DNA of 64,000 nucleotides from Chitinophaga polysaccharea (GCF_007829335.1 NZ_VIWO01000001.1:1302001-1366000); one strand, 5' to 3'. Counted from the first letter of the stretch, positions 52,714-62,385 are shown. The notes: generated by a model from the letters alone, not told the origin. A program made the numbers and translations.

Positions 52714-52841
52714 AAAAGCTTAAAGCAGCAAACAAAAAGCAAAAAGCTATTGTGGAGAATGATCTTAGCGGATATTTAAAATTCACCAAGGTCATTCGCT
52801 ACAATAGCTTTTTGCTTTCTGCTTTAAGCTTTCTGCTTTAA
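52714..52841. repeat. Long AAAGC-arm hairpin inside the sugar-oxidation operon (copy D)
   Basis: The inner arms 52736-52753 and 52801-52818 pair perfectly over 18 bp. Outer AAAGC-unit arms extend to 52714/52841, and the loop partly pairs. The right edge touches the DUF1080 stop codon (52843-52845). It is homologous to the hairpin after fabF (39220-39343), with shared loop TTTAAAATTC and TCATTCGCTA. Its position suggests partial termination or mRNA-end protection between the upstream five and downstream two genes. Confidence 0.85.
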
Positions 52842-52842
52842 A

Positions 52843-53565
52843 TTAAAGAACTTTGATTTTTATGTTTCTGTACCAAACATCGTTACCATGGTCCTGTAAA
52901 GCAATGTGGCCTTTTGGATATTTACCGAATGCTTTCCAGTCATGGAATTTGCTTTTTGCTACCAGGGCATCCCATTCAGGGGTACCCATCGTAGTTTCGG
53001 CTGTTTTTACGCCATTGAGCCAGAGGGTAAGGTGACCGTCTTTCTTCAGGATCCTGGCGGTATTCCACTGCCCTACTGGTTTTGCAGCCAGTTTAGGCGC
53101 CTTGATAAGGTCGTACAGATCGCCGGAGTTATGTTTCGGGATCTTGCCGTCGGAATGTTTGGCATCATCCAGCACCTGCATTTCAGGGCCGGAGAGATAA
53201 GTTTGACCTAAGGAAGGATCTTCATGTACGCTGAAGATGATACCGCTGTTGCCTCCTTCGGAAATTTTCCATTGCAGGCTCAGTTCATAGTTTTCATATT
53301 CCTCGTTTGTTACGAGATCACCACCGGGAGCGCCATTCTTTTTTGCTGCCTGATCCAGGCCAATGGCGCCATCAGTCACACCCCAGGCGGGGCTGGCTTC
53401 TGTTTTCCCGTAGGTATGCCATCCTTTGGTAGAAGTACCATCGAACAGTAATACCCATCCTTGTTTCTTTTCCTTTGCTGAAAGGGTATTTAATTGCTGG
53501 GCTTTCACTGCGGAGGTAGCGATGAGGGCACCTACCGTTAGTGCGCCCAAGATTAACTTTTTCAT
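52843..53565 (-). CDS. DUF1080 (3-keto-disaccharide hydrolase domain) protein, secreted
   Basis: A 240-residue exported protein. The start at 53565 (MKKLILGALTVGALIATSAVKAQ) gives a normal signal peptide; an ATG at 53589 would add eight residues. The concanavalin-like DUF1080 domain fills the mature protein: GWVLLFDGTSTKGWHTYG, YENYELSLQWKISEGGNSGI, GPEMQVLDD, WNTARILKKDGHLTLWLNG and the closing IALQDHGNDVWYRNIKI. Members cleave 3-keto-glycosides, which fits the dehydrogenases in this operon. It is followed directly by a long hairpin. Confidence 0.9.
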   Translation of the reverse strand: MKKLILGALTVGALIATSAVKAQQLNTLSAKEKKQGWVLLFDGTSTKGWHTYGKTEASPAWGVTDGAIGLDQAAKKNGAPGGDLVTNEEYENYELSLQWKISEGGNSGIIFSVHEDPSLGQTYLSGPEMQVLDDAKHSDGKIPKHNSGDLYDLIKAPKLAAKPVGQWNTARILKKDGHLTLWLNGVKTAETTMGTPEWDALVAKSKFHDWKAFGKYPKGHIALQDHGNDVWYRNIKIKVL

Positions 53566-53599
53566 GCCGGATGATTGAGTAATGAGCAATTAGTTAGAC

Positions 53600-54013
53600 T
53601 TAGTGCTTTAATGATAAGATATAGCTTACCATTTCCTTTGCGTCGTCTTTAGATACCTGTGGATGTGGCAGCATAGCTACTTCACCCCAGTTGCCAGAAC
53701 CGCCTTTGATTACTTTATCGGCCAGCTTGTCAACATTTTCTGGTGTGTTAGGATATTTACCTGCAATGTCTTTTAAGGCAGGTCCTACCACTTTCATTTC
53801 CTCTTTATGGCAGGTTTTGCAATCACTCTGCGCCATCAGGGTTTCGCCTTTGCTTACTGGTTTGTCGGCATTGGGCGATACCATGGAATTGTCTGCTGCC
53901 GGAGTTTCGTGTTTGCTTACGCTGTCAGCATTTGTTTCTTTCTTTTCTCCTCCTCCGCAAGCTGCAAAGAACATAGCGGATAACAGCAGCGGCGCCAGAT
54001 ATCTCTTTCTCAT
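53600..54013 (-). CDS. c-type cytochrome lipoprotein
   Basis: A 137-residue lipoprotein (lipidated Cys19 in MFFAAC) with an Asp/Ser-rich linker and a single class I cytochrome c domain. The heme motif CKTCH is at 65-69 and the candidate axial Met is in GEVAMLPHPQVS. It is closely similar to the cytochrome domain of the fusion lipoprotein in the same operon (GPxxKxIxxKY...GWGExAMxxHPxxS pattern). It probably carries electrons from the periplasmic sugar dehydrogenase toward the respiratory chain. Confidence 0.9.
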   Translation of the reverse strand: MRKRYLAPLLLSAMFFAACGGGEKKETNADSVSKHETPAADNSMVSPNADKPVSKGETLMAQSDCKTCHKEEMKVVGPALKDIAGKYPNTPENVDKLADKVIKGGSGNWGEVAMLPHPQVSKDDAKEMVSYILSLKH

Positions 54014-54070
54014 TTGTTGTTTATTTATTTGGTTATTGTTTACGAACGATTAGTGGATAATAGATGGTGA

Positions 54071-55126
54071 TTAAATACCTAATATTCTTTTATTAAATGC
54101 ATCATCGGTACCGCCGCCGGCAAAGTCGTCGAAGGCTTTTTCGGTGACACGGATAATATGATCGGCGATAAAAGGAGCTCCTTCTTTAGCGCCATCTTCC
54201 GGATGTTTAATACAGCATTCCCACTCCATAACAGCCCAACCGGCGAAATCGTATTGTGCCATTTTACTGAAGATGGATTTAAAGTCGACCTGTCCGTCGC
54301 CGAGAGAACGGAAACGGCCCGGGCGATTGATCCAGGACTGGTATCCGCCATACACGCCGGAGCGGCCGGTAGGATTAAATTCCGCGTCTTTTACATGGAA
54401 AGCCTTGATTTTTTCGTGGTAGATATCAATATATTCCAGGTAGTCGAGGCATTGCAGCAACAGGTGACTCGGATCGTACAACAGGTTTGCCCGGGTATGA
54501 TTGCCGGTAGCTTCCAGGAAACGTTCAAAAGTAACCCCGTCGTGGAGGTCTTCTCCCGGGTGAATTTCATAGCAAACATCTACGCCGTTGGCATCAAATT
54601 CGTTCAGGATAGGTAACCAGCGTTTGGCCAGTTCAGCAAAAGCTGTTTCCACCAGTCCCGCCGGGCGTTGTGGCCAGGGGTACATGGCAGGCGCCCACAG
54701 CAGCGCGCCGCTGAAAGTGGCGTGCGCATTGAGTCCCAGGTTGCGGCTGGCCTTTGCAGCATATTTCAGCTGGTTCACCGCCCACTCCGTACGTGCGTGC
54801 AGGTTACCCCGGCATTCGGCAGGGGCAAAGCCATCAAACATTTCAGAGAAAGCAGGATTTACGGCTACCAGTTGTCCCTGCAGGTGCGTGCTCAGTTCTG
54901 TGATTTCCAGTCCTGCTGCATGCACGATGCCTTTGATTTCATCTGCGTAGGTTTTGCTCTCTGCTGCCTTTTGCAGGTTGATCAGACGGGTTTCCCAGGT
55001 AGGGATTTGTACGCCTTTAAAACCGAGAGCAGCGGCCCATTCACAGATCGATTTCAGATTATTGAAAGGCGCTTCATCTCCCATGAATTGCGCCAGGAAA
55101 ATACCAGGTCCTTTAATCGTTTTCAT
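54071..55126 (-). CDS. Sugar phosphate isomerase/epimerase-like TIM-barrel protein
   Basis: A 351-residue cytoplasmic xylose-isomerase-like TIM barrel (AP endonuclease 2 superfamily). Barrel segments with likely metal ligands are ITELSTHLQGQLV, GLNAHATFSGALLW, GVDVCYEIHPGEDLHDG, NLLYDPSHLLLQ, KAFHVKDAEFNPTG and the late WAVMEWECCIKHP. Relatives include keto-sugar isomerases, epimerases and lyases. It lies between the cytochrome and the Gfo/Idh gene (22-base gap), where it is expected to process the keto-sugar made by the dehydrogenase. Confidence 0.88.
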   Translation of the reverse strand: MKTIKGPGIFLAQFMGDEAPFNNLKSICEWAAALGFKGVQIPTWETRLINLQKAAESKTYADEIKGIVHAAGLEITELSTHLQGQLVAVNPAFSEMFDGFAPAECRGNLHARTEWAVNQLKYAAKASRNLGLNAHATFSGALLWAPAMYPWPQRPAGLVETAFAELAKRWLPILNEFDANGVDVCYEIHPGEDLHDGVTFERFLEATGNHTRANLLYDPSHLLLQCLDYLEYIDIYHEKIKAFHVKDAEFNPTGRSGVYGGYQSWINRPGRFRSLGDGQVDFKSIFSKMAQYDFAGWAVMEWECCIKHPEDGAKEGAPFIADHIIRVTEKAFDDFAGGGTDDAFNKRILGI

Positions 55127-55148
55127 ACGCTCGTTCTAATGGTGAATA

Positions 55149-56312
55149 CTATATCTCGAAATTAGTCCATTTAGCATCGCTCTGGGAAGAACGTACTACA
55201 TTATCGATGAATGCCATACCACGTACGCCTTCTTCAGTGCCCGGGAAGTCCAGGGATTCAGGAGAAGGTTGTACGCCGTCGATTTTGGCAGATAAGGTTC
55301 GGGCAAAGTTGCGATACAGGTTACCAAATGCTTCGAGGTATCCTTCGGGGTGACCGCCAGGAGTGCGGGTGTTGTGGGTCATGTAGCTCGACTGGAAAGT
55401 ATATCCGCCGCCTGCGCGATAGATTTCAGTGGGCTTGTCCAGCCATTTCACCAGCAGGGTATTCGGCTCGTGTTGCGCCCATTCGAGGCCGCCTTTTTCG
55501 CCATATACGCGGATCTTCAGGGCATTTTCTTCACCGGCAGCTACCTGGGAGGCCATCAGTACGCCCGCAGCGCCATTGTCGAAACGCAGTAATACGGCGC
55601 CATCGTCATCCAGGGCACGGCCAGGTACGAGTATATTCAGGTCGGCACAGAGTTTTTCGATTTTCGCACCACTGATATATTCTGCCAGGTTAGCAGCGTG
55701 GGTGCCAATATCGCCCATACATCCGCTTTTACCGGATTTTTTCGGATCTGTTCTCCAGGCTGCCTGTGCATTTCCTTCTCTCTCACTCAGTTTGCTGAGC
55801 CAGCCCTGTGGATATTCTACCCATACCTTGCGAATTTTGCCCAGGGCGCCATCTTTCACCATCTGCCTGGCTTGCTTTACCATGGGGTATCCGGTGTAGG
55901 TATGTGTCAGTAAAAGTGTTAAGCCGGTGGCTTCTACTTTAGCTTTTAATTGTTTGGCTTCTTCCAGGGAAAACGTAATTGGTTTTTCTATCACTACGTT
56001 AAAGCCGAGGTCCAGCGCCATCATGGCAGGTTCGAAGTGTGCAAAGTTCGGTGTAACGATGGTCACGAAGTCCATACGTTTATCTGCCGGCATAGCCGCT
56101 TCTTTGGTTAACATGGTTTTGAAATCGAGATAGGTGCGTTCCGGATCGAGGAACAGCATTTTACCTGATTCTACGGCAATTTCATTATTGATGCTGAGGG
56201 CACCTGCCACCAGCTCTATCAGTCCATCCATATTGGCGGCAATCCGGTGGATGGCGCCAATGAAGGCGTCTTTACCGCCTCCGATCATTCCCATTCTTAG
56301 TTTCCGTGTCAT
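55149..56312 (-). CDS. Gfo/Idh/MocA family oxidoreductase
   Basis: An NAD(P)-dependent sugar dehydrogenase of 387 residues. The Rossmann start GMIGGGKDAFIGAIHR, the conserved EKP (NVVIEKPITFSLEEAKQL) and the catalytic His region GDIGTHAANLAEYISG define the family. The mid-protein LSKLSEREGNAQAAWRTDP and late FLYRNFARTL-type segments resemble 3-dehydrogenases acting on glycosides or inositols. It has no Tat or Sec signal, so it acts in the cytoplasm. It stands between the MFS transporter and the TIM-barrel gene with gaps near 22 bases, so the three are surely co-transcribed. Confidence 0.92.
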   Translation of the reverse strand: MTRKLRMGMIGGGKDAFIGAIHRIAANMDGLIELVAGALSINNEIAVESGKMLFLDPERTYLDFKTMLTKEAAMPADKRMDFVTIVTPNFAHFEPAMMALDLGFNVVIEKPITFSLEEAKQLKAKVEATGLTLLLTHTYTGYPMVKQARQMVKDGALGKIRKVWVEYPQGWLSKLSEREGNAQAAWRTDPKKSGKSGCMGDIGTHAANLAEYISGAKIEKLCADLNILVPGRALDDDGAVLLRFDNGAAGVLMASQVAAGEENALKIRVYGEKGGLEWAQHEPNTLLVKWLDKPTEIYRAGGGYTFQSSYMTHNTRTPGGHPEGYLEAFGNLYRNFARTLSAKIDGVQPSPESLDFPGTEEGVRGMAFIDNVVRSSQSDAKWTNFEI

Positions 56313-56334
56313 ATTTACAATGCTCTTTTAGAGG

Positions 56335-57609
56335 TTATACTATTTGAATCTGTGCTTTTTTGCGGTTGCGCATATAAAAGAAGAGCCCGGCAAATGCTAC
56401 AATCAACATCACTGGTATGATCAGGGTAGCGTTAATAATTTCGGGGCCGGCTACAGCAGTCGCCTGGCTGAAGGCCGTAGCTTCAGGAGAGCCGGGAGCT
56501 GCGGAGCGGTAAGCATCCAGCGAAGCGCCGGCAGGCAATTGTTTGGTAATGATAGTGTCGTAGAAACCGCCCATGAAGTACATGTACACGGATACGGCAA
56601 ACATACCGGCGCCACCCATCAGGTTCATGCCCAATGCACCTGATTCCGGAATGTTTTCAGACACAAAGCCCAGCATGGTTGGCCAGAAATAAGTTACGCC
56701 CATACCAAAGATAAAGGCTGCCACAAATACCATACTGCCGGATACATGCGACAGCAGGTACAAACCGATAGCGGATAAAATGGCAGATATCAGCAATACG
56801 CCGGTAGGAGAAATTTTATGTACCACTGGTCCGGCGATACCGCGTCCCAGTGTTTGGGTACCCGCTGTTAATGCCAGGATCAGGATAGAATTTTCAGTAA
56901 CATTCTTCAGCAATACTTCAATCCACTGACCGGTAAAGAGTTCTGTGATGGCGGTGCCAAACATCAGGATAAACATAACGATGAACAGGGGGCTTAACAC
57001 AGATTTGTACATCTGTGCAGAAGATACGCCGGAAGCCACTCTTTCCGTTACCGGGAAATCGAGTTGCATAAAAAGATAACCATAGATCAGGGTAGGAATA
57101 ATCATGGTAGCTACCTGCAGCTGCCAGCTAAGTCCGAGTTTAGACAACAGGAATACCAGCAGCGTACCTACTACGATACCGCCGGGAAACCAGAGGTGGA
57201 AGTGATTGAGCTTGGTGGTTTTGTTGTCGGGGAAGATAGTAGCTACCAGTGGATTACAGGCTGCTTCTACTGTACCATTGGCCATCCCGATAAACAGGGT
57301 GGAAATAAACAGGGACCAGAATCCACCGGCAAATACGGTGAGAATGATACCTGTGAGATGGAGTACGAAAGCTGCGAGGAGCAGGCGTTTCATACCTATC
57401 GCATCTACAATGAAGCCTCCTATTACCACTGCCAGCGGGAATCCCCAGAAAGCAGTTCCGGCAATAATGCTCAATTCTTTTGTATCCAGGTGAAATTCGA
57501 CGCCCAGGCGGCTTAAGATGCCGGCGCGAATACCAAAGGATAACGATGTTACCAGCAGGGCCATACAGCTGGCTACAAACAGTTTTTGTGGCTGAATTCC
57601 ATTTGCCAT
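56335..57609 (-). CDS. MFS sugar transporter
   Basis: A 424-residue major facilitator with 12 predicted transmembrane segments. Features include the N-terminal MALLVTSLSFGIRAGILSRL, the loop motif GGFIVDAIGMKRLLL (MFS motif A) and GMGVTYFWPTMLGF in the second half. A polar 30-residue loop (AGASLDAYRSAAPGSPEATA) precedes the last helix. It resembles the sugar-acid and nucleoside-type MFS carriers common in Bacteroidota oxidative sugar loci. As the first gene of the operon it probably imports the sugar or keto-sugar across the inner membrane. Confidence 0.88.
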   Translation of the reverse strand: MANGIQPQKLFVASCMALLVTSLSFGIRAGILSRLGVEFHLDTKELSIIAGTAFWGFPLAVVIGGFIVDAIGMKRLLLAAFVLHLTGIILTVFAGGFWSLFISTLFIGMANGTVEAACNPLVATIFPDNKTTKLNHFHLWFPGGIVVGTLLVFLLSKLGLSWQLQVATMIIPTLIYGYLFMQLDFPVTERVASGVSSAQMYKSVLSPLFIVMFILMFGTAITELFTGQWIEVLLKNVTENSILILALTAGTQTLGRGIAGPVVHKISPTGVLLISAILSAIGLYLLSHVSGSMVFVAAFIFGMGVTYFWPTMLGFVSENIPESGALGMNLMGGAGMFAVSVYMYFMGGFYDTIITKQLPAGASLDAYRSAAPGSPEATAFSQATAVAGPEIINATLIIPVMLIVAFAGLFFYMRNRKKAQIQIV

Positions 57610-58284
57610 AAACGTGGACTTTTGAGTAAAACTTGAAAACCTATATTAAACCTTTAAATTTATAAAAAGTATTTTCATATTTCCATCTTTTTGTATGGAC
57701 GAACGGCATTTTTCCTGAAAATTTTCATTTTCGCGGGGAATGTCCCGTGGTACAAGGGGGTATCACGATTTCATTATGGTCCCTGCGGTAATAATTCAGG
57801 ATAAGCGGTTGGGGGCAGCCCACGCCATTGACCACTCATTTTACCCGAATCCAAACGGGAAAGTGTAATATATAATATAATTATATGCGGGTTCAGGGAG
57901 ATAGGAATCTCGTTGCCTGCTGCTTCGCCGCAGGTGTTATATTATGCCGCAGAACATCCACAGCGGCCTGTTAGCAGCAAATACTATCAATATGTTAATT
58001 GATAGCGGGAAAAGCAAAATCCCTTCAAAATCCCCGCTAAATCACCGAATTTATTCCTACTTTTACAGGCCTTACGGGGCAGCTGTAAAACTGACACCTT
58101 GACAGTTGGCCTTTACAAGCACAATATTTGAGTAACCAGGATGCCGTCTGTCCAAACTGACTAAGCCCGCAGCCTTAGTGCCACAGGCTGATAAAGCAGG
58201 ACGTTATCAACTGATTATATACTCAGCCTGGATGGGAGTAGGTTACCATAAATAGAAATCGTAATTCGTAATTAAACGTTTAAC
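57610..58284. other. Long intergenic region between the MFS operon and secA
   Basis: A 675-base divergent gap. I see no credible gene or RNA. It must hold the operon promoter near 57.6-57.75 kb; that part is AT-rich, with TACTTTTT on the - strand but no clear -33 box. A possible secA promoter is TACTTTTA near 58062. A perfect palindrome TTAAACGTTTAA (58272-58283) abuts the secA ATG. One short reading (57836-57868, SFYPNPNGKV then stop) resembles the start of a type IX sorting domain, but is isolated. Confidence 0.5.
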
Positions 58285-61200
58285 ATGTTAGGTTTTTTAT
58301 CAAAGCTATTTGGAGGGAATAAATCAGAAAGGGATATCAAATCCATCTCTCCGGTGGTACAGCAGATTAATGAGGAGTACGAAAAACTGCAATCCCTGCC
58401 TATTGATGAGCTGCGCCGCAAAACGCAGGACTTCCGCGGGCGTATCGCCCAACACCTGGCCTCTATTGATAAAGAAATAGCGGAGAAACAAGAGAACGCC
58501 GATACCACAGAAGACGTAACAGAAAAGGATACCATATACCAGGAGATAGATATTCTGAAAAAAGACCGCGATAAGCAACTGGAAGTAATACTGAAAGAAC
58601 TGCTGCCCGAAGCTTTCGCCGTTGTAAAAGAAACAGCCCGTCGCTTTACCAACCATCCAACGCAAACCGTTACCGCCACTGACCTGGACCGCCAGCTCGC
58701 CGTAAAAGGTGACTACGTAACCATAGAAGGAGATAAAGCGATCTGGAAAAATACCTGGAATGCCGCCGGCAATATGGTTACCTGGAACATGGTACACTAT
58801 GATGTACAGCTGATCGGTGGTACCGTATTGCACCAGGGTAAGATTGCTGAAATGGCAACGGGTGAAGGTAAAACGTTGGTATCTACCCTGCCAGCCTACC
58901 TCAACGCATTGGCCGGACAAGGCGTACACATTGTAACCGTGAATGATTACCTGGCACGTCGTGACTCCGAATGGAACGGCCCCCTGTTTGAATTCCTTGA
59001 TATTACCGTAGACTGTATCGATAAACACCAACCCAATACACCGGATCGCCGCAATGCCTACCTGGCAGATATTACCTATGGTACCAACAACGAATTCGGC
59101 TTCGACTACCTGCGCGACAACATGGTACACAGCCCGGATGAAATGGTACAGCGTAAACATCACTATGCCATGGTGGATGAGGTGGATAGCGTATTGGTAG
59201 ATGATGCCCGTACCCCGCTGATCATTTCCGGTCCTATCCCACGTGGAGAAGAACAGGAATTCCATGCGCTGAAACCACGTATCGAATACCTGGTGGAAAT
59301 GCAGAAAAAGTCGGTGAACCAATACCTGCAGGAAGCCAAGAAACTGATAGCAGAAGGTAAAGATGATCCCAAAACCGGTGGTCTGGCCCTGATGCGCGCC
59401 TGGAGAGGTTTGCCAAAGAGCAGCGCCCTGATTAAATATCTCTCTGAAGCAGGTAACCGCGTATTACTGCAAAAGGCAGAAAACTATTACCTGGCAGACC
59501 AGCAACGCGAAATGCCAAAGGTTGACGAAGGCCTGTTCTTCGTGATCGATGAAAAACAAAACAGCGTAGACCTCACCGATAAAGGTATTCACCTGATCAC
59601 ACAAGGTGGAGAAGATGCCAACTTCTTTATCCTGCCAGATGTGGGATCAGAACTGGCAGAAATTGAAAAACTGTCAATAGCAGCAGAAGAAAAACTGCAG
59701 CGGAAAGATATGTTGCTGCAGGACTTTGCCGCTAAATCAGATCGTATCCACTCCGTGCAGCAATTGTTGAAAGCGTATACCCTGTTCGATAAAGACGTTG
59801 AATACGTAGTACTGGACGGTAAGGTAAAGATCGTAGATGAGCAAACCGGTCGTATCCTCGATGGACGCCGTTACTCCGATGGTTTGCACCAGGCGATCGA
59901 AGCAAAAGAAAATGTGAAAGTGGAAGCAGCTACCCAAACATTTGCTACCATCACTTTACAGAACTTCTTCCGTATGTACCACAAGCTGGCCGGTATGACC
60001 GGTACCGCTTCTACAGAAGCAGGTGAATTGTGGGAAATCTACAAACTGGATGTGGTGACCATTCCTACTAACCTCCCTATCTCCCGTATCGATGCGGAAG
60101 ACCTGGTATATAAAACCAAGAGAGATAAGTATAAAGCGGTAATTGATGAAATTAAGCAATTACAGGCCAAAGGACGTCCGGTACTGGTAGGTACTACCTC
60201 CGTAGAGGTGTCGGAGTTGCTGAGCAAAATGCTGACTTTCGATAAGGTACCGCACAACGTATTGAACGCTAAACAACACGCCCGTGAAGCACAGATCGTA
60301 GCAGAAGCAGGTTTACCGGGAGCGGTAACCATCGCTACCAACATGGCCGGTCGTGGTACAGATATCAAGCTCGGACCTGGCGTAAAAGAAGCCGGTGGTC
60401 TGGCTATCATCGGTACGGAAAGACATGAAAGCCGTCGTGTAGACAGGCAGCTGCGTGGTCGTGCCGGTCGTCAGGGAGATCCGGGAACTTCCCAGTTCTT
60501 CGTATCCCTGGAAGATGACCTGATGCGTATGTTCGGTTCAGAACGTATTGCCGGCCTGATGGACCGTATGGGTTATAAAGAAGGAGAAGTAATCCAGCAC
60601 AGCATGATTACCCGCTCCATCGAAAGAGCACAGAAGAAAGTAGAAGAAAATAACTTCGGTATCCGTAAACGTCTGCTGGAATACGATGACGTGATGAATA
60701 AGCAGCGTACCGTGATTTACGCAAAACGTAACCACGCCCTGTTTGGCGAGCGCCTGGCCATCGATATTGATAATGCATTCTATGATGTAGCTGAAAGCAT
60801 GGTTACCACACACAAAGGCAGTGGCGACTATGAGGCCTTCAAAATGGATGCTATCATGAACTTCTCTATCGATACCGCTATCACCGCTGAAGAGCTGAAC
60901 AGAACAGATGTGCCTACCCTGGCCAACAGGCTGTATCACGAAGGGAAAGGCAATTACCAGCGTAAAGTAAATGACCTGGTAGCGAATACCTTCCCGCTGA
61001 TTGAGCGTATCCACACAGAACAGGGGCACCAGATCGAAAATATCTCTATTCCATTTACCGATGGTAAGAAAGGTATTAACGTAATGGCGAACCTGCAGAA
61101 AGTGGTAGAAACCAAAGGTCATGAAACCATGAATGCGCTGGAACGCAGCATCACACTGGCCCTGATCGATGAATCCTGGAAGGAGCACCTGCGCGCAATG

Positions 61201-61605
61201 GACGACCTGAAACAGTCGGTACAAAGCGCCGTATACGAACAAAAAGATCCATTACTGATCTATAAATTCGAAGCCTTTAACCTGTTCAAGGAAATGGATG
61301 GCGAAACCAGCCGCGATATCGTATCCTTCCTGTGTAAATGTGGTATTCACGGTGGTAACCAGGAGCAGGAAGCCGCGGAAATCCGTGAAGCACATGAAGA
61401 AAGAACGGATATGAGCCGTATGCGGGCTTCCCACGAAGAGCTGGTAGACAATAATGGCCACCAGGGCGCAGCCCCGGATTACCAGGTAGCTGAAGAGGTG
61501 AAATCTGAACCCGTTCGTCACCAGGGTCCGCAGATTGGCCGTAATGACCTCTGCCCTTGTGGTAGCGGCAAGAAATACAAACAATGCCACGGTAAGAACG
61601 CGTAA
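58285..61605 (+). CDS. secA: Preprotein translocase ATPase SecA
   Basis: Motor ATPase of the Sec pathway, 1106 residues, the long form normal for Bacteroidota. Walker [15 protein letters not shown] (near residue 193), the [19 protein letters not shown] motif, [24 protein letters not shown] and [12 protein letters not shown] in the second ATPase half, and [13 protein letters not shown] are all present. The C-terminus carries the zinc-binding SEC-C motif [14 protein letters not shown] used for SecB/phospholipid contact. An N-terminal charged helical insert ([17 protein letters not shown]) is lineage specific. A terminator follows. Confidence 0.98.
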   Translation: MLGFLSKLFGGNKSERDIKSISPVVQQINEEYEKLQSLPIDELRRKTQDFRGRIAQHLASIDKEIAEKQENADTTEDVTEKDTIYQEIDILKKDRDKQLEVILKELLPEAFAVVKETARRFTNHPTQTVTATDLDRQLAVKGDYVTIEGDKAIWKNTWNAAGNMVTWNMVHYDVQLIGGTVLHQGKIAEMATGEGKTLVSTLPAYLNALAGQGVHIVTVNDYLARRDSEWNGPLFEFLDITVDCIDKHQPNTPDRRNAYLADITYGTNNEFGFDYLRDNMVHSPDEMVQRKHHYAMVDEVDSVLVDDARTPLIISGPIPRGEEQEFHALKPRIEYLVEMQKKSVNQYLQEAKKLIAEGKDDPKTGGLALMRAWRGLPKSSALIKYLSEAGNRVLLQKAENYYLADQQREMPKVDEGLFFVIDEKQNSVDLTDKGIHLITQGGEDANFFILPDVGSELAEIEKLSIAAEEKLQRKDMLLQDFAAKSDRIHSVQQLLKAYTLFDKDVEYVVLDGKVKIVDEQTGRILDGRRYSDGLHQAIEAKENVKVEAATQTFATITLQNFFRMYHKLAGMTGTASTEAGELWEIYKLDVVTIPTNLPISRIDAEDLVYKTKRDKYKAVIDEIKQLQAKGRPVLVGTTSVEVSELLSKMLTFDKVPHNVLNAKQHAREAQIVAEAGLPGAVTIATNMAGRGTDIKLGPGVKEAGGLAIIGTERHESRRVDRQLRGRAGRQGDPGTSQFFVSLEDDLMRMFGSERIAGLMDRMGYKEGEVIQHSMITRSIERAQKKVEENNFGIRKRLLEYDDVMNKQRTVIYAKRNHALFGERLAIDIDNAFYDVAESMVTTHKGSGDYEAFKMDAIMNFSIDTAITAEELNRTDVPTLANRLYHEGKGNYQRKVNDLVANTFPLIERIHTEQGHQIENISIPFTDGKKGINVMANLQKVVETKGHETMNALERSITLALIDESWKEHLRAMDDLKQSVQSAVYEQKDPLLIYKFEAFNLFKEMDGETSRDIVSFLCKCGIHGGNQEQEAAEIREAHEERTDMSRMRASHEELVDNNGHQGAAPDYQVAEEVKSEPVRHQGPQIGRNDLCPCGSGKKYKQCHGKNA

Positions 61606-61633
61606 GTAGTTATACCACTATAACGAATATCAG

Positions 61634-61662
61634 AACGGATTACGGCAACGTAATCCGTTTTG
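61634..61662 (+). terminator. Terminator after secA
   Basis: AACGGATTACG (61634-61644) pairs perfectly with CGTAATCCGTT (61649-61659) around a GCAA loop, followed by TTG. It stands 28 bases past the secA stop. Confidence 0.85.
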
Positions 61663-61696
61663 CATTAATTTCGCCCTGTAATCAGTAAATGTATTT

Positions 61697-62356
61697 ATGG
61701 AGATTAACCGCTATATAGACCATACCGTATTGAAACCCACCACCACGCTGGAGGATATCAAAAAGTTGTGCATGGAATGCGTGGAGTATGATTTTGCCGC
61801 CGCCTGTGTACCACCACTGTACGTGAAACTGGCCAAAACATTCCTGGGATCTACCAATACCAAAGTTGCTACCGTCATCGGTTTTCCATTCGGCTATTCG
61901 GCTATTGAAGCCAAAGTGGCGGAAACGGTGCTGGCCATTGTAGATGGCGCAGATGAACTGGACCTGGTGATCAATATCTCCGCGATTAAAAATAATGACT
62001 GGGAATTCCTTGAGAAGGAAATTGCCAATATCATGTATATCATCCGGGAAAAGAAGAAAGTGATTAAAGTAATTATTGAAAGTGGCATATTATTAGAAGA
62101 GGAAATCGTGAAATGTTGCCAGCTTTACAGTAAATACGGTGTGGATTTCATGAAAACCTCCACTGGCTATGCTGAAAAGGGTGCTACGGTAGATGCGGTT
62201 AAACTGATGAGGGCAAATTTACCAGCCAACATACAAATAAAAGCTTCCGGCGGTATTCGTACCTTTGCTTTTGCGAAGGAGTTGGTGGAAGCCGGTGCTA
62301 CCCGCATTGGCGCCAGTGCCAGCGTAAGTATCATGAAGGAGAGCAAAGAACAGTAA
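61697..62356 (+). CDS. deoC: Deoxyribose-phosphate aldolase
   Basis: Class I aldolase splitting 2-deoxyribose-5-phosphate into glyceraldehyde-3-phosphate and acetaldehyde during deoxynucleoside breakdown. It has 219 residues. The Schiff-base Lys is in FMKTSTGY (near residue 152). The second catalytic Lys is in KASGGIRT (near 182) and the proton-relay Asp in DELDLVIN. N-terminal INRYIDHTVLKPTTT is standard. It begins a three-gene + strand unit with the SPOR and M20 genes; the pairing with them is probably one of transcription rather than pathway. Confidence 0.96.
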   Translation: MEINRYIDHTVLKPTTTLEDIKKLCMECVEYDFAAACVPPLYVKLAKTFLGSTNTKVATVIGFPFGYSAIEAKVAETVLAIVDGADELDLVINISAIKNNDWEFLEKEIANIMYIIREKKKVIKVIIESGILLEEEIVKCCQLYSKYGVDFMKTSTGYAEKGATVDAVKLMRANLPANIQIKASGGIRTFAFAKELVEAGATRIGASASVSIMKESKEQ

Positions 62357-62385
62357 TTATTCATTCGTTAATTATACCTTATTTC

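Noticed and set aside
39342-52845. Long hairpins as CRISPR or insertion-sequence ends
   Set aside because: No repeat-spacer periodicity, no transposase gene and no target duplication; they are single inverted repeats next to stop codons.
57836-57868. SFYPNPNGKV reading resembling the start of a type IX sorting domain
   Set aside because: Only ten residues followed at once by a stop, with no domain on either side; chance is likely.
58272-58283. Perfect palindrome TTAAACGTTTAA next to the secA ATG
   Set aside because: AT-rich, overlaps the initiation region and has no second copy; secA is not known to have such an operator.
58324-59322. 332-codon open frame antisense to secA
   Set aside because: Shadow of secA; no motif, and no separate promoter or spacing that suggests a gene.
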